Below, one piece after another: positions 40,807 to 52,696 of a DNA stretch of 64,000 nt. Source of the stretch: Gallionella sp. (GTDB lineage: Bacteria > Pseudomonadota > Gammaproteobacteria > Burkholderiales > Gallionellaceae); contig JAUXWM010000062.1 in the NCBI GenBank assembly GCA_030681375.1, forward strand, positions 1 through 64,000. Reading direction: 5' to 3'. The notes under the pieces were generated by a model. The model had not been told where the DNA came from. It searched no databases and saw only the letters and a list, made by a program, of their open reading frames with translations. How positions within the stretch are numbered: position 1 is the stretch's first letter; every line of letters starts with the position of its first letter. The translations under genes were made by a program, and so were the position numbers.

Positions 40807-41276
40807 CAGGCCACCGATTTAACCGTACACATCAATTCGGCTTCGGCAGCCAACTGACCATCCACTTCCGCAATCGCCTTAAATTTGAACACACCACGCA
40901 TGCTGCGTATCAGTTCCACCTTGAAAATCAGCTGATCACCCGGGGTGACCGGGCGTTTGAAACGCGCGCCATCGATACCCGCAAAATAATACACCGACTT
41001 TTCGTCAGGCTTGCCGCCCAGGGACTGAAATGACAGCAAGGCGGCCACTTGCGCCATGGCCTCGATAATCAACACGCCCGGCATCACAGGATGATGCGGA
41101 TAGTGCCCGGGAAAGAATGGTTCATTAATGGTGACGTTTTTCAAAGCCACAATGTTTTTTCCGGGTTCGAGTTCCAGTACGCGATCCACCAGCAAAAACG
41201 GGTAGCGGTGCGGCAAGCTTTCAAGAATTGCGTGGATATCCATTACGGGTACGGACTTTTCGGATTGTGTACTCAT
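40806..41276 (-). CDS. fabZ: 3-hydroxyacyl-[ACP] dehydratase FabZ
   Basis: 156 residues, hotdog fold. Catalytic His in [13 protein letters not shown] and acidic residue after [16 protein letters not shown] in IEAMAQ. Supplies unsaturated intermediates next to lipid A genes that use the same hydroxyacyl-ACP pool. ATGA overlap with lpxD. Slightly long N-terminus (about 10 residues). Confidence 0.97.
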   Translation of the reverse strand: MSTQSEKSVPVMDIHAILESLPHRYPFLLVDRVLELEPGKNIVALKNVTINEPFFPGHYPHHPVMPGVLIIEAMAQVAALLSFQSLGGKPDEKSVYYFAGIDGARFKRPVTPGDQLIFKVELIRSMRGVFKFKAIAEVDGQLAAEAELMCTVKSVA

Positions 41277-42316
41277 TCTGCACTGCCTTTCAATGATTCC
41301 TGTTTTAACAACAACTTCTCAAGCACTTTGATTCTATTTGACATTTCATCAAGATGTCGCAAGTGGACCGCACTTTTCTTCCAGTCGTCCGTCTTGCTGA
41401 ACGGGAATATCCCCGCATAGGAACCCGCTTCGCGGATAGATTTCCCGATCAGGGTGAACGACGAAATGACCACATGATCGGCAATTTTCAAATGTCCCAA
41501 TATCCCGGCACTGCCGCCAATCTGGCAGTATTTCCCTATCGTCGTGCTGCCTGCGACACCCACGCATCCGGCAATCGCCGTGTGTGCGCCTATGCGCACG
41601 TTGTGCGCAATCTGAATCTGATTATCCAGTTTTACGCCATCCTCGATCACCGTATCATCCAGTGCGCCGCGATCTATGGTGGTATTTGCGCCGATTTCGA
41701 CATCATTGCCTATCACCACACGACCAATTTGCGGGATTTTGATCCAACGTCCCTCATCCATCGCGATACCGAACCCGTCCGAGCCTATCACCACCCCGGA
41801 ATGCGCGATCAGATTGTCACCTATCACGCAGCCGTAATAGATCACCACCCGTGGATACAAACGCACGTTACAACCAATAAGCACGTTATCCCCGATGCAA
41901 CAACCTGCACCGATCACCGAATGCGCGCCGACTACGACTCCGGCACCGATCACCGCCATCGCCGCGATGCTGGCAGTGGGGTCAATCCGCGCGCTTTCAT
42001 CTACCACGGCACTGCCATGAACACCCGGAACACTCTCCGGCAGGGGATTGAGCAAGGCAGAAGCCCTGGCAAAACAGGCATAGGGATTTTGTGAAATGAT
42101 GCGTGGCAAATTACTGGCCTGCGCGTCGGCTTCACCCAGTATCACCGCGCCGGCCCGGGTATTATCCAGCTGCGCGCGATACTTGCTGTTAGTCAAAAAA
42201 CTGATCTGGTTGCTTAAAGCATGTTCCAGCGTTGCCACTTGTGAAATGCGCACTTCGGCGTCGCCCATTACGCGCTCGCCCAAACGCGCCGCAATTTCTG
42301 CTAAGGAATAATCCAT
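41273..42316 (-). CDS. lpxD: UDP-3-O-acylglucosamine N-acyltransferase
   Basis: 347 residues. N-terminal uridine-binding domain (about 1-95), hexapeptide-repeat beta helix, catalytic His in [10 protein letters not shown], and a C-terminal helix. Third step of lipid A synthesis. Eight bases after skp. Confidence 0.97.
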   Translation of the reverse strand: MDYSLAEIAARLGERVMGDAEVRISQVATLEHALSNQISFLTNSKYRAQLDNTRAGAVILGEADAQASNLPRIISQNPYACFARASALLNPLPESVPGVHGSAVVDESARIDPTASIAAMAVIGAGVVVGAHSVIGAGCCIGDNVLIGCNVRLYPRVVIYYGCVIGDNLIAHSGVVIGSDGFGIAMDEGRWIKIPQIGRVVIGNDVEIGANTTIDRGALDDTVIEDGVKLDNQIQIAHNVRIGAHTAIAGCVGVAGSTTIGKYCQIGGSAGILGHLKIADHVVISSFTLIGKSIREAGSYAGIFPFSKTDDWKKSAVHLRHLDEMSNRIKVLEKLLLKQESLKGSAE

Positions 42317-42324
42317 GCTAGCAG

Positions 42325-42840
42325 TTACTTGCCATCCGCCTTATCCAGGGCGAGATTTTTGAGTACCTTATCGGTAATATCGACCTTGGGATTGCGGTAA
42401 ACCGCTTCCTGCAAAATCAGATCATACTTCTCGGACTCCGCAATCGATTGTATCGCCTTGTTGGCACGCTCCAGCACGACCGCCAGTTCCTCGTTCTTAC
42501 GCAGACTCAAATCCTCCCTGAACTCGCGCTGCATGCGTTGCAGATTGACATTCAGTGCGCTCAACTCGCGTTCCTTGTTGCGGTGCTCAGCCTCACTCAA
42601 TCCGGCGACCTCTTTTTCCAGCAAGGTTTGCAGCTCCTTGGCTTGCTTCATCAGCTTCTTGATTTCCAGATCGCGCCCCGAAAATTCTTTCTCTATTTTT
42701 TTCTCTGCCTTCAGCGCGGGTGCAGACTCACGCAAAATACGCTCGGTATCGACCACTCCCACCTTGAAGTCCGCTGCCATGGCCGAACCCGCAGCCAGTA
42801 ATACGCCCAGCAGCAGCGTCCTGATCATCCCTGTTTTCAT
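42325..42840 (-). CDS. skp: periplasmic chaperone Skp/OmpH
   Basis: 171 residues. Signal peptide (1-22, cleavage after AMA), then FKVGVVDTERILRESAPALK and a long basic coiled coil, the tentacle part of the trimeric chaperone that carries unfolded outer-membrane proteins to BamA. Lies between bamA and lpxD as is standard. Confidence 0.93.
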   Translation of the reverse strand: MKTGMIRTLLLGVLLAAGSAMAADFKVGVVDTERILRESAPALKAEKKIEKEFSGRDLEIKKLMKQAKELQTLLEKEVAGLSEAEHRNKERELSALNVNLQRMQREFREDLSLRKNEELAVVLERANKAIQSIAESEKYDLILQEAVYRNPKVDITDKVLKNLALDKADGK

Positions 42841-42890
42841 AATCTGTCCTTTAATATTATCAGCCTGCTGTCATAGCCCCTGCGGCAGCC

Positions 42891-45164
42891 TTAAAACATC
42901 GTGCCCATTGTAAACTGGAACGCCTGCAATTTATCCACGGTCTGTTTATTCAGCGGCACGCCATAACTGAACTTGAGCGGCCCCATCGGAGATATCCAGA
43001 TTACCGCCGCACCCGCCGAATAACGCATACCCGCACTACCAGGCAAATCACCCGGGCCATAGACTGCGCCACCATCTATAAATCCACTCAAACGCACCGA
43101 CTTGTCCTTGATTCCGGGCATGGAAGCGATTATTTCCATGCTGCCGGTTATCCGGCGCAGGCCACCCAGCGAGTAATTATTGATATCTCGCGGCCCCAGC
43201 GAGTTAGGTTCATAGCCACGGACCGAGCCGGTTCCGCCCGCATAAAAATTCTTGAAAAACGGCATGGCCTTGCCCCCATAGCCATTACCCACCCCAGCTG
43301 AGCCATTCAGCATCAGGGTAAAATCAGACGTCAACGGGTGGAACCACTGATGTTCGTAGTTCAGCTTGAAATAACGCATGTCCATTACCGGTAGCGCCAC
43401 TTCCGCATACGCGCGCTGCACCGTACCTTCGGTGGTGTATATCGCGCTGTCGCGCGTATCACGCCCCCACCCTAGGGTTCCCAGCACCGTGGTGGTGGTT
43501 GAACCAAATGTGTTCACATAATTCTGGTAGGAAACCGGGCTGAGCGCGGTCAGGCCGATACTGGATCGCTCCGCAGACATGCCGAATGAAATATTTTCAT
43601 CTTCGTTGATCGGCACCCCGAAACGCACACCGCCGCCCAGAGTGGAAGAAGTGTACTGGCTCACAGTGGCTCGGGTGGCATCAGAGTTGCGTTTGAAAAA
43701 ATCAAAGCCGCGGCTGATACCATCATCGGTATAGTAAGGATTGGTATAGGAAACAGAAATATTCTGATTGATTTTGCCGGTATTGAGCTGTGTGGCGATG
43801 TGGTTGCCACTGCCGAACAAGTTAGCCTGCGTAATTCCGCCGCTGAACACCAGCCCTTCCCCTCCGCTATAGCCTGCACCCACCGTGAAACTGCCGGTAG
43901 ATTTCTCCGCCACCGACAAATTTACATCCATCTGGTCCGCCGCACCCTGCACGGCGGGCGTTTCTACATTCACTTCCGAGAAGAATCCCAGGCGATCTAC
44001 ACGCTGCTTGGATCTTTTGATTTTCGTTACATCAAACCAGGCCCCCTCAAGCTGGCGGAATTCACGGCGTATCACCTCATCACGCGTCTTGGTATTGCCG
44101 CTGATATTGATGCGCCGGATGTAAACGCGCTGACCGGGATCAATCTGAAAATTGAAAGCCACTTCATGCTTTTCCTTGTTCAGTTCAGGCACCGCATTGA
44201 CGTTGGCGAAAGCATAACCTTCAGCCGCCAGGCGCTCGCCGACCAGCTTACTGGTTTCGGACAGCGCCTTACGGGAAAAGTCATCATGTTCCTTGACCTG
44301 AATAAGCTTCTCAATTTCTTCCTTGGCCACCAGCGTATTACCGGACACCTCTACTTTGGCAACCGTGTACTTCGCACCTTCACTGACATTGATCGTGATA
44401 TAAATATCTTTCTTGTCAGGCGTAATGGATATCTGGGTGGAATTAATATTGAATTCCAGATAACCGCTATCCATGTAGAACGAGCGCAGTGATTCCAGAT
44501 CGGCTGACAGCTTGGGTTTGGAATATTGATCGTCCTTGCTGAACCAGCTCATCCAGTCCGGCGTGCTGAGCTTCATCAAATCCAGCAAATCTTCTTCAGA
44601 ATAAACTTCATTACCGACGATATTGATCTGTTTTATTTTTGAAACATCACCTTCTATCACGTCAAATACGATACTGACGCGATTGCGCTCCAGCTCGGTG
44701 ATTTTAGTATTAACCGTCACGCCATATTTACCGCGCGCCACATACTGGCGCTTCAAATCCTGCGTCGCCTTCTCCAGCGCACCCTTGTCAAAAATACGCG
44801 CCTCAGCCAGGCCGGCATATTTCATATTGTCTTTGAGCTGATCCTTGGAAAAATCCTTCACGCCATTGACCTGAATACTGGCAATGGAAGGGCGTTCACG
44901 CACCAGAATGATCAACACCCCCTGCTCTACTTCCAGGCGTACATCCTTGAAGAAACCCGTGCCATACAAGGCGCGTATGGCGACCGCCGCCTGTTCGTCA
45001 TTCATCGTATCGCCCACCTTGATCGGCAAATAGCTGAACACCGTGCCGGCTTCTGTACGCTGTATGCCCTCAACACGAATATCTTTGACGGTGAACGGGG
45101 CTATCGCCCATGCCGGAGAGACGAATAATAGGGAAAGAATTCCTGCAAGTTTTGTTTTGTTCAT
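42891..45164 (-). CDS. bamA: outer-membrane assembly factor BamA
   Basis: 757 residues. Signal peptide (1-20), five POTRA domains (about 22-420; e.g. FTVKDIRVEGIQRTEAGTVF), and a 16-strand barrel ending in FQFTMGTMF with the terminal aromatic signature. The loop 6 motif FYAGGTGSVRGYEPNSLGPR carries the conserved VRGY. Core of the outer-membrane protein insertion machine. Six bases after rseP. Confidence 0.97.
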   Translation of the reverse strand: MNKTKLAGILSLLFVSPAWAIAPFTVKDIRVEGIQRTEAGTVFSYLPIKVGDTMNDEQAAVAIRALYGTGFFKDVRLEVEQGVLIILVRERPSIASIQVNGVKDFSKDQLKDNMKYAGLAEARIFDKGALEKATQDLKRQYVARGKYGVTVNTKITELERNRVSIVFDVIEGDVSKIKQINIVGNEVYSEEDLLDLMKLSTPDWMSWFSKDDQYSKPKLSADLESLRSFYMDSGYLEFNINSTQISITPDKKDIYITINVSEGAKYTVAKVEVSGNTLVAKEEIEKLIQVKEHDDFSRKALSETSKLVGERLAAEGYAFANVNAVPELNKEKHEVAFNFQIDPGQRVYIRRINISGNTKTRDEVIRREFRQLEGAWFDVTKIKRSKQRVDRLGFFSEVNVETPAVQGAADQMDVNLSVAEKSTGSFTVGAGYSGGEGLVFSGGITQANLFGSGNHIATQLNTGKINQNISVSYTNPYYTDDGISRGFDFFKRNSDATRATVSQYTSSTLGGGVRFGVPINEDENISFGMSAERSSIGLTALSPVSYQNYVNTFGSTTTTVLGTLGWGRDTRDSAIYTTEGTVQRAYAEVALPVMDMRYFKLNYEHQWFHPLTSDFTLMLNGSAGVGNGYGGKAMPFFKNFYAGGTGSVRGYEPNSLGPRDINNYSLGGLRRITGSMEIIASMPGIKDKSVRLSGFIDGGAVYGPGDLPGSAGMRYSAGAAVIWISPMGPLKFSYGVPLNKQTVDKLQAFQFTMGTMF

Positions 45165-45170
45165 TTATTA

Positions 45171-46526
45171 CTAACCCGAGATGAGGCGATTAATATCGTT
45201 ATATATGGCAAAAACCATCAAAGTACCCAGCAATCCGATGCCGATTTTCTGACCGATTTCCCAGGCCTGCTCGGAGACCGGGCTACCCTTCAGCAATTCC
45301 GCGACATAATACAGCAAGTGCCCGCCATCCAATAAGGGAACCGGCAGCAAATTCAATACACCCAGACTGATGCTGATCAAAGCCAGAAAGCCCAGATAGG
45401 CTGCCAGGCCCATCTGCGCAGACTGCCCGGCGTAATCGGCGATAGTAATCGGGCCGCTTAAATTTTTCATGGACACTTCGCCCAGCACCATTTTTCCCAG
45501 CATTTTCAGGGTAATGATCGAAGTATCCCAGGTTTTGCGCAGTGACTGCCCCGCGGCTTCCAGCGGCTGATAACTGACAACAGTCATCATCGCCTGCCAT
45601 GCGGCCTCATCTACATGCGGAGCCGCGCCTATCTTACCTATTTTATTGCCCGACTCGGTAACGACTTGCGGAATGACGACAACATTCAGCTCCAACTCAC
45701 CACGTCGAATATCGAGCTGCACCGACTGCCCCGGATGGCTACGCACCATTTCCACCAATGCGCTCCAGCTGGGCATCGCCAATCCATCGGCACGTAATAC
45801 AAGGTCGCCCTCCTGCAAGCCGGCGCGTTGTGCTTCTCCACCTTCGGACAATTTGCCTATGACAGGTGTAAGTACGGGCTGATACAGATGCAAACCCAGC
45901 TTATCAAGAAACTCGCCGTCCAGATCCCGCGCTTCCAGGCTGCTCATATTCAGGGTATGAGTGATCGTTGTGCCACCGGCGGTTTGCGCCTCAATTTGCA
46001 CTTCCCCACCTTGCAGCGCAAGCGTCAGCAACTTCCAGCGCAACTCCTGCCAACTCGGTATCGCCTCACCGTTGATGCTGAGCAGGGTCTCACCCGATTG
46101 CATTTGCGCGAAGGATGCCGGCGTACCCGCAGGCACGTCGCCCAGCGTTGGCTTTAATCCCGGTACACCGTGCATGAACAAGACCCAATACAACACGATG
46201 GCCAGCAAAAAATTCGCCAACGGTCCGGCAACGACAATCGCCATGCGCTGCAATACCGGCTTACGGTTGAACGCCTGACTCAATTCATCTGCCGCAACCT
46301 CAGCCTCACGCTCGTCCAGCATCTTGACGTAGCCACCCAGGGGAATCGCAGAAATCACCCACTCGGTATCGCTGCCGGCAAAACGTTTGCTGTAAACAAC
46401 CTTGCCGAAACCAATCGAGAAACGCAACACTTTCACCCCGCAGCGGCGCGCCACCCAGTAGTGTCCATATTCATGGAAGACAACCAGCAGCGCGATGGCG
46501 CCGACAAAGGCCAGTAATGTCATCAT
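45171..46526 (-). CDS. rseP: regulated intramembrane protease RseP
   Basis: 451 residues, site-2 protease. Zinc motif [14 protein letters not shown] in the first helix, two PDZ domains (about 120-300), and the third ligand in [16 protein letters not shown]. Cleaves anti-sigma factors such as RseA. Start at 46526 overlaps the dxr stop; the 26-codon upstream extension lies inside dxr and is not family-like. Confidence 0.95.
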   Translation of the reverse strand: MMTLLAFVGAIALLVVFHEYGHYWVARRCGVKVLRFSIGFGKVVYSKRFAGSDTEWVISAIPLGGYVKMLDEREAEVAADELSQAFNRKPVLQRMAIVVAGPLANFLLAIVLYWVLFMHGVPGLKPTLGDVPAGTPASFAQMQSGETLLSINGEAIPSWQELRWKLLTLALQGGEVQIEAQTAGGTTITHTLNMSSLEARDLDGEFLDKLGLHLYQPVLTPVIGKLSEGGEAQRAGLQEGDLVLRADGLAMPSWSALVEMVRSHPGQSVQLDIRRGELELNVVVIPQVVTESGNKIGKIGAAPHVDEAAWQAMMTVVSYQPLEAAGQSLRKTWDTSIITLKMLGKMVLGEVSMKNLSGPITIADYAGQSAQMGLAAYLGFLALISISLGVLNLLPVPLLDGGHLLYYVAELLKGSPVSEQAWEIGQKIGIGLLGTLMVFAIYNDINRLISG

Positions 46527-47704
46527 TTGCTCAGTTGTTGAATCTGTAATTGCGCGGCATGACGTGCCGCGGCATCGGCACTCAGCACATCGTCCAGACA
46601 GCACACGGTGCTGACAGGCAGCGCATCCAGCACCGCTGCGATCACACGCGGAATCGATAAGAACGGGATGCGTTTGTCAAGAAAGGCCGCCACGGCAATC
46701 TCATTTGCCGCATTCAGCACCGCCGGAGCCGTACCCGCCGCGCGCAAAGCCTGATAGGCCAGCGACAGGCAGGGAAAGCGCTCATAATCCGGCGCCACAA
46801 AATCCAGCGTGGCCACCTTGAACAAATCGAGTGCGCCCACACCGGAATCGATGCGTTCAGGGTAAGCCAGACCATATGCGATCGGCGTGCGCATGTCCGG
46901 ATTGCCGAGTTGCGCGATCACCGAACCGTCCACATATTCAACCAGCGAATGAATCACGCTCTGCGGATGTATCACCACCTGAATATCATCGGCACTAGCA
47001 TTAAACAACCAATGCGCTTCGATCACTTCCAGCCCCTTGTTCATCATGCTGGCGGAATCCACCGAGATCTTGCGTCCCATCACCCAGTTCGGGTGCGCAC
47101 AGGCCTGATCCGGCGTGACTGCCTGCAATTCGGCAAGCGGTGTATTGCGAAACGGGCCACCCGATGCCGTAAGCAAAATGCGCTTTATGCCATTAGCTGC
47201 CATATCGCCATCATATCCACGCGGCATAGCCTGAAAAATCGCGTTGTGTTCACTATCGATAGGCAGCAATGCCGAGCCGCTGGCACGCACTGCATCCATG
47301 AACACATTGCCCGCCATCACCAGCGTTTCCTTATTCGCCAGCAGGATTTTTTTACCTGCCTTAGCCGCAGCCAGAGTAGGACGCAAACCGGCTGCGCCGA
47401 CGATAGCGGCCATTACCGTATCTACCTCCGGCAATACACATACCTGTTCCAGCGCATCGACGCCGCACAATACTTCCGTGCTCGAAGCTGCGTCACGCAA
47501 CATTTTACTCAGCTGCACGGCGGCCACTTCATCCAGCAGAACAGCATAGCGCGGATTAAATTGGATACATTGCCGAAACAGCAAGTCAAGCTGACGATGA
47601 GCCGTCAAAGCCACGATGCGGAATTTGTCGGGGTGACGTGCCACCACATCCAGCGTACTGCCGCCGATGCTGCCGGTGGAACCCAATACGGTTAAATTTT
47701 GCAT
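46523..47704 (-). CDS. dxr: 1-deoxy-D-xylulose 5-phosphate reductoisomerase
   Basis: 393 residues. NADPH site [18 protein letters not shown], metal and substrate residues in [12 protein letters not shown] and '[18 protein letters not shown]'. Second step of the MEP isoprenoid pathway; uppS of the same cluster uses the end product. About 160 bp without a gene separate it from cdsA. Confidence 0.97.
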   Translation of the reverse strand: MQNLTVLGSTGSIGGSTLDVVARHPDKFRIVALTAHRQLDLLFRQCIQFNPRYAVLLDEVAAVQLSKMLRDAASSTEVLCGVDALEQVCVLPEVDTVMAAIVGAAGLRPTLAAAKAGKKILLANKETLVMAGNVFMDAVRASGSALLPIDSEHNAIFQAMPRGYDGDMAANGIKRILLTASGGPFRNTPLAELQAVTPDQACAHPNWVMGRKISVDSASMMNKGLEVIEAHWLFNASADDIQVVIHPQSVIHSLVEYVDGSVIAQLGNPDMRTPIAYGLAYPERIDSGVGALDLFKVATLDFVAPDYERFPCLSLAYQALRAAGTAPAVLNAANEIAVAAFLDKRIPFLSIPRVIAAVLDALPVSTVCCLDDVLSADAAARHAAQLQIQQLSK

Positions 47705-47865
47705 TAGAAATCAGTCAACAATAAATTTAATAAGGAAAGCGCGGCGGCAATTCATGACAACCAGCACTTGTCTGGTGTTGTATTCCAGCCTGATCGAATA
47801 GCCGTCAAGATGGTCTGGTCTTTAATCCCTTAGCCAAAATTGAGCAGTCTTATCGGCAACCGCAC

Positions 47866-48693
47866 TTATTGGCCTATTTGCTGCAGCAAAATCACCAGAG
47901 CAGCAAGCGGCAATGTAGAAGTCAAGGCATCGATACGGTCCAGCAGGCCCCCGTGGCCGGGCAACAATGCACCACTGTCCTTGACGCCCGCCTGACGCTT
48001 GATGGCAGACTCAAACAAATCGCCGATGACCGCCAGCCCCACCCACCACCAGGACGCCAGTAACAAAACAGGCAGCACGCCGCGATGATCCGCATAGGCA
48101 CTGATATTCCAGATCAAGACCACATATATCGTTACACCCAGCAATGCGCCGGCCACTCCTTCCCAGGTTTTACCAGGGCTGATACTGGGAGCGAGCTTGC
48201 TTTTACCGAAGCGGCGCCCTGCAAAATAGGCACCAATATCGGCGACCCAGACCAGACACATCACGAATAACAATATCAGCGGGCTTAATGCGTACAAATC
48301 CAGCATGGCCAAACCCGTCGGAATCAACACCGACCAGCCGGCCAGACACATCAACAGGGGATTCTCAACTTTCCAGCCGACTATCAGCCAGGTGGGCACG
48401 ATAACCAGCCAGAACAAGGCAGCAACCGCATAAATCAGCAAATGAGGTAAGGTTTGTTCGGCATCGCTGTGGCCTGCGTCGAACCAGACCAGGGCCAGCA
48501 TGATGATCAGTGTCAATGCACCGTAGATATACGCGTTCCTGCCGACAATCTTGGATAACTTCGACCATTCCAGCGCACCCTGCATCACCATCAATACCAC
48601 CAGACCCGTCCACCAGCCATCCGGCAGTGCAAGCAATACCAGCAGCAACAGCGACAACAAGACGACAGCGGTAATTATTCTGGATTTAAGCAT
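47866..48693 (-). CDS. cdsA: phosphatidate cytidylyltransferase
   Basis: 275 residues, about eight membrane helices. Signature SAIKRQAGVKDSGALLPGHG followed by GLLDRIDALT is complete. Makes CDP-diacylglycerol, the substrate of PgsA at the other end of the window. Overlaps uppS by eight bases. Confidence 0.96.
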   Translation of the reverse strand: MLKSRIITAVVLLSLLLLVLLALPDGWWTGLVVLMVMQGALEWSKLSKIVGRNAYIYGALTLIIMLALVWFDAGHSDAEQTLPHLLIYAVAALFWLVIVPTWLIVGWKVENPLLMCLAGWSVLIPTGLAMLDLYALSPLILLFVMCLVWVADIGAYFAGRRFGKSKLAPSISPGKTWEGVAGALLGVTIYVVLIWNISAYADHRGVLPVLLLASWWWVGLAVIGDLFESAIKRQAGVKDSGALLPGHGGLLDRIDALTSTLPLAALVILLQQIGQ

Positions 48694-49465
48694 GCGGTTC
48701 TCCCGATTCAGCTTGCACTGTTCCGCTCAGCAACTGTTCACTGGTCCGCCCAAAGCGCCGCTCGCGATTCTGGTACGAAGCAATGGCGTGTTCCAGCTTC
48801 TTTCGATCAAAGGCTGGCCATAAGGTATCGGTAAAATACAATTCGGTATAGGCCAGCTGCCACAACATGAAATTGCTGATGCGCTTCTCCCCACCTGTGC
48901 GTATGAACAGATCCGGCTCAGGCGCATCGCTCATGGACAGATAGGGTTGCAAATCTTCCTCAAAAAACGAGGTAGCCAGTTCAGGATGGTCGTGCAACAG
49001 CGCCTGCACCGCATGCATCACATCCCAGCGACCGCCGTAATTGGCAGCAATAGTCAGCGTCAAGCCGGTATTGTTGGCGGTCAATTGTTCGGCATCGCGC
49101 ATTGTATGCTGGAGTTTTTCATCAAACCGGCTGCGGTCGCCGATGATTTTCAAACGAATATTGTTTTTGTGCAGATTAGCGACTTCGCGTTCCAGCATTT
49201 TCAGGAACAAGGACATCAAAAAGGAAACCTCATCGACCGGGCGCCGCCAGTTTTCGCTACTGAATGCAAATACCGTCAGGTATTCCACCCCCAGATCGCG
49301 GCACGCACGCACCGTTCCACGCAGCGATTCAACCCCGCGCTGATGCCCCATGATACGCGGCATAAAACGCTGTTTTGCCCAACGCCCGTTGCCATCCATG
49401 ATGATGGCAATATGGCGCGGGATGCGTGCAATATCAGGAATGGAACGCGTGGAGCTTGGCAGCAT
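48686..49465 (-). CDS. uppS: undecaprenyl diphosphate synthase
   Basis: 259 residues. IAIIMDGNGRWAKQR with the catalytic Asp, FSSENWRRP, and the C-terminal DLFIRTGGEKRISNFMLWQL are diagnostic cis-prenyltransferase motifs. Makes the lipid carrier for peptidoglycan and O-antigen. Five bases after frr. Confidence 0.97.
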   Translation of the reverse strand: MLPSSTRSIPDIARIPRHIAIIMDGNGRWAKQRFMPRIMGHQRGVESLRGTVRACRDLGVEYLTVFAFSSENWRRPVDEVSFLMSLFLKMLEREVANLHKNNIRLKIIGDRSRFDEKLQHTMRDAEQLTANNTGLTLTIAANYGGRWDVMHAVQALLHDHPELATSFFEEDLQPYLSMSDAPEPDLFIRTGGEKRISNFMLWQLAYTELYFTDTLWPAFDRKKLEHAIASYQNRERRFGRTSEQLLSGTVQAESGEPHA

Positions 49466-49470
49466 CGCTG

Positions 49471-50028
49471 TTATACGGCCATCAAATCGACTTCTTTTGC
49501 AGCCAGTGCCTGGTCAATTTCAGAAACAAAACGATCCGTAAGTTTCTGTATCTCATCCTGAACACGACGTTCGTCGTCTTCAGAAATCTCCTTTTCCTTG
49601 AGCAGGCTCTTCAGGGAATTGTTCGCGTCACGGCGTATGTTGCGCACCGCGATTTTGGCATCTTCGCCTTCAGCCTTAACCACCTTGATCAAATCACGGC
49701 GGCGTTCTTCAGTCAACATAGGCATGGGAACACGTATCTGTTCACCATTGGTGGAGGGATTCAAACCCAGATCCGCATCGCGGATCGCACGTTCCACCTT
49801 GCCGACCATGCTCTTTTCCCACGGCTGCACGCCGATGGTGCGCGCATCAATCAAGGTAACGTTTGCGACTTGCGTCACCAGCGTCGGACTCCCGTAATAA
49901 TCGACCGTCACATGATCCAACAAGCCGGTATGCGCACGACCGGTACGCACTTTACCCAAGTCTGCTCTCAATGCATCCAGCGACTTGCGCATGCGTTGTT
50001 CAGTATCTTTCCTGATTTCAGAAATCAT
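49471..50028 (-). CDS. frr: ribosome recycling factor
   Basis: 185 residues, the usual length. L-shaped protein with [27 protein letters not shown]-type motif ([15 protein letters not shown]) and the C-terminal helices. Splits post-termination ribosomes with EF-G. Follows pyrH in the conserved rpsB-tsf-pyrH-frr order; AGGAG upstream. Confidence 0.97.
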   Translation of the reverse strand: MISEIRKDTEQRMRKSLDALRADLGKVRTGRAHTGLLDHVTVDYYGSPTLVTQVANVTLIDARTIGVQPWEKSMVGKVERAIRDADLGLNPSTNGEQIRVPMPMLTEERRRDLIKVVKAEGEDAKIAVRNIRRDANNSLKSLLKEKEISEDDERRVQDEIQKLTDRFVSEIDQALAAKEVDLMAV

Positions 50029-50096
50029 GCTTTTTCTCCTGTTTTACAGAGGTCGGGAATGAACGGTTAGCACCAGAAAAACCCGAATCTCTCATT

Positions 50097-50816
50097 CTAC
50101 TCAACACGCACCAGCGTACCTTCACCCTCACCGAACACCACGCGCTTGAGCGCGCCCGGCTTGAAGATGCTAAATACGATAATCGGTAACTTCTGGTCGC
50201 GACACAAGGTCAGCGCTGTCGCATCCATTACCTGCAAATTTTTGCTGATCGCCTCATCAAAACTCAGGCTTTGATAACGAACCGCATGCGGATCCTTCTT
50301 GGGATCAGCCGTATAAATACCATCGACTTTGGTAGCCTTGATCACCACCTCGGCGCTCATTTCCACGCCGCGCAACGCCGCAGCAGTATCCGTCGTGAAA
50401 AACGGACTGCCTATGCCTGCCGCAAAAATCACCACCTTGCCTTCTTCCAGATAACGCAGGGCCTTGCCGCGAATAAACGGCTCGGCAACCTGCTCCAGAT
50501 TCAAGGCTGACTGCACGCGGCAATCCAACCCGGCACGCGTCATTGCATCCTGCAACGCCATCGAATTCATCACCGTGGCTAACATACCCATGTAATCGGC
50601 CGTTGCCCTGTCCATCCCCGCCGCAGCCGGAGCAACGCCACGAAAGATATTGCCGCCACCGATTACCATCGCCACTTGCACACCCATCCCGACCACTTCC
50701 GCAATCTCAGCCACGATACGCTCGATGACTGTACGGTTGATGCCATAGCTGTCATCACCCATCAGGGCTTCGCCGGAGAGCTTGAGCAGTATGCGCTTAT
50801 AGACAGGTGTGCTCAT
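50097..50816 (-). CDS. pyrH: uridylate kinase
   Basis: 239 residues, amino-acid-kinase fold. [26 protein letters not shown] and [16 protein letters not shown] are characteristic of bacterial UMP kinase. Phosphorylates UMP. Five bases after tsf. Confidence 0.97.
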   Translation of the reverse strand: MSTPVYKRILLKLSGEALMGDDSYGINRTVIERIVAEIAEVVGMGVQVAMVIGGGNIFRGVAPAAAGMDRATADYMGMLATVMNSMALQDAMTRAGLDCRVQSALNLEQVAEPFIRGKALRYLEEGKVVIFAAGIGSPFFTTDTAAALRGVEMSAEVVIKATKVDGIYTADPKKDPHAVRYQSLSFDEAISKNLQVMDATALTLCRDQKLPIIVFSIFKPGALKRVVFGEGEGTLVRVE

Positions 50817-50821
50817 GATGA

Positions 50822-51721
50822 TTAGCCCTGAGCAGCAGCGATGGTTGCAGCCACTTCAGCCGCGTAATCTTCGACTTTCTTCTCGATACCCTCGCCCACT
50901 ACAAACATCTGGAACGCGGACACCGATGCATTCCTGCCTTTAAGCAATTGCTCGATAGTCTGCTTGCCGTCTTCAGCCTTGACGAATACCTGACCCAGCA
51001 AAGTCACTTCCTTGAGGAATTTTTGCACGGTACCTTCAGCAATTTTTTCCAGCATCGCTTCCGGCTTTCCGGCTTCGCGCGCTTTTTCGATGGCAATACG
51101 GCGTTCTGTTTCGATATCCACCGGATTAACACCGGAAATATCGACCGACTTGGGCTTGCTGGCTGCGATATGCATACAAATATCGCGACCGAGTGTTTCG
51201 TCGCCGCCGGTGAAATTCAGCAACACGCCGATTTTGCTGCCGTGCAGATAGCTGGACAAAGTACCGGTCGTGGTTTCGTAGCGCTCGAAACGGCGAACAG
51301 TCAGGTTCTCACCCAGCTTCATCACCAGCGCCTTGCGAGTTTCTTCAACGCTAGCTGCGCCATTGGCAATGGTCATAGCGGATAAAGCCTCAATGTCGGC
51401 TGGATTGTTTGCCGCTACGGTTTCAGCAACATTTCTGGCGAATGCAACGAAATCATCATTCTTGGCTACGAAGTCAGTTTCGCAGTTAATTTCTGCAACT
51501 GCACCGCTTTTGCCATCAGCCGCGATAAACGCGCTGACCACACCTTCAGCCGTCACCCGCGAGGAAGCCTTGCTCGCCTTCGCACCACTCTTGATGCGCA
51601 TTTGCTCTTCAGCCACCTTGAAATCGCCATTGGCTTCAACCAATGCCTTCTTGCATTCCATCATGCCAAGACCGGTTGCCTCGCGCAATTCCTTGACCAT
51701 ACTTGCGGTAATTTCTGCCAT
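50822..51721 (-). CDS. tsf: elongation factor Ts
   Basis: 299 residues from ATG at 51721 behind [24 protein letters not shown] at the N-terminus, core subdomains with [12 protein letters not shown], and the family C-terminus. Nucleotide exchange factor for EF-Tu. An intrinsic terminator-like hairpin lies between rpsB and tsf. Confidence 0.97.
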   Translation of the reverse strand: MAEITASMVKELREATGLGMMECKKALVEANGDFKVAEEQMRIKSGAKASKASSRVTAEGVVSAFIAADGKSGAVAEINCETDFVAKNDDFVAFARNVAETVAANNPADIEALSAMTIANGAASVEETRKALVMKLGENLTVRRFERYETTTGTLSSYLHGSKIGVLLNFTGGDETLGRDICMHIAASKPKSVDISGVNPVDIETERRIAIEKAREAGKPEAMLEKIAEGTVQKFLKEVTLLGQVFVKAEDGKQTIEQLLKGRNASVSAFQMFVVGEGIEKKVEDYAAEVAATIAAAQG

Positions 51722-51754
51722 GTTCAACTCCTATAATTCCGATAAAAAACTTAC

Positions 51755-51779
51755 AAAAAAAGGGGCTTGCGCCCCTTTT
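51755..51779 (-). terminator. attenuator-like terminator between rpsB and tsf
   Basis: On the minus strand GGGGC (51775-51771), loop GCAA, GCCCC (51766-51762), then a seven-T run (51761-51755). A partial terminator in the rpsB-tsf gap is known in E. coli and would lower tsf relative to rpsB. The stem is flanked by A on the other side, so it may work in both directions. Confidence 0.75.
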
Positions 51780-51795
51780 CGCGCCATTATGTGAC

Positions 51796-52530
51796 TTAGG
51801 CTGCTTGCTCTGGCTCTTGCTCCGCTACTTGCTGAACCAATTCATTCAATGCCTGCGCGCGGCCTTCCAGCACAGCGTCAGCGATACCGCGAGCATACAA
51901 ACGAATCGCCTGAGTAGAGTCATCATTACCAGGGATCACGAAGTTCACGCCCAGTGGCGAATTGTTGGTATCAACAATACCGATTACCGGGATACCCAGT
52001 TTGATTGCTTCAACGATGGCACCCTTCTGGTAACCCACGTCGATAACGAACAAGGCGTCCGGCAAAGCAGGCATATCCTTGATACCGCCCAGGCTGCGAT
52101 TCAACTTCTCCAGCTCACGGCTCATCATCAAGGCTTCTTTCTTGGAAAGAGCTTCAGCCGCGCCGTCAGCAGTCATTGCCTCCAGATCGCGCAGACGCTT
52201 GATGGATTGTTGTACTGTTTTGTAGTTGGTCAGCATGCCTCCCAACCAGCGATGATTTACAAACGGGGAATTGGCGCGAACCGCTTCTTCCTGAATGATT
52301 TCGCGTGCCTGACGCTTAGTCGCCACGAACAGGACGGTGCCTTTTTTCGCGGACAGCTTGCGCACATAGTTTTCTGCTTCAGCAAAAAGCGCTACGGACT
52401 GTTCCAGATTGATAATATGAATTCTGTTGCGATGACCGAAGATGTACGGAGCCATCTTTGGATTCCAGAAACGGGTTTGGTGACCAAAATGAACACCAGC
52501 ATCCAGCATTTGACGCATTGTTACAGCCAT
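51796..52530 (-). CDS. rpsB: 30S ribosomal protein S2
   Basis: 244 residues. [44 protein letters not shown] and [20 protein letters not shown] are classic S2 stretches. First gene of the rpsB-tsf-pyrH-frr group. Its leader may hold S2 autoregulatory RNA, not resolved here. Confidence 0.98.
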   Translation of the reverse strand: MAVTMRQMLDAGVHFGHQTRFWNPKMAPYIFGHRNRIHIINLEQSVALFAEAENYVRKLSAKKGTVLFVATKRQAREIIQEEAVRANSPFVNHRWLGGMLTNYKTVQQSIKRLRDLEAMTADGAAEALSKKEALMMSRELEKLNRSLGGIKDMPALPDALFVIDVGYQKGAIVEAIKLGIPVIGIVDTNNSPLGVNFVIPGNDDSTQAIRLYARGIADAVLEGRAQALNELVQQVAEQEPEQAA

Positions 52531-52696
52531 GACTATTCCTATCGTAAGGGTTAAAACTACCGTTCGCCAGCCTGACTCTTACGAGCACCCCAACTTGTGC
52601 GAACGGGAAATTTGCATCGGCCTATTCCGACGCAACGCGCATTCTAGCACCAATTGACTGCCAATCTCAACCAAATTGAGCAATTCTGGAGGAGCT

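Noticed and set aside
41354..42094. 246-codon rightward frame antisense to lpxD
   Set aside because: Histidine- and arginine-rich shadow of the hexapeptide repeats; lpxD is intact with its catalytic motif.
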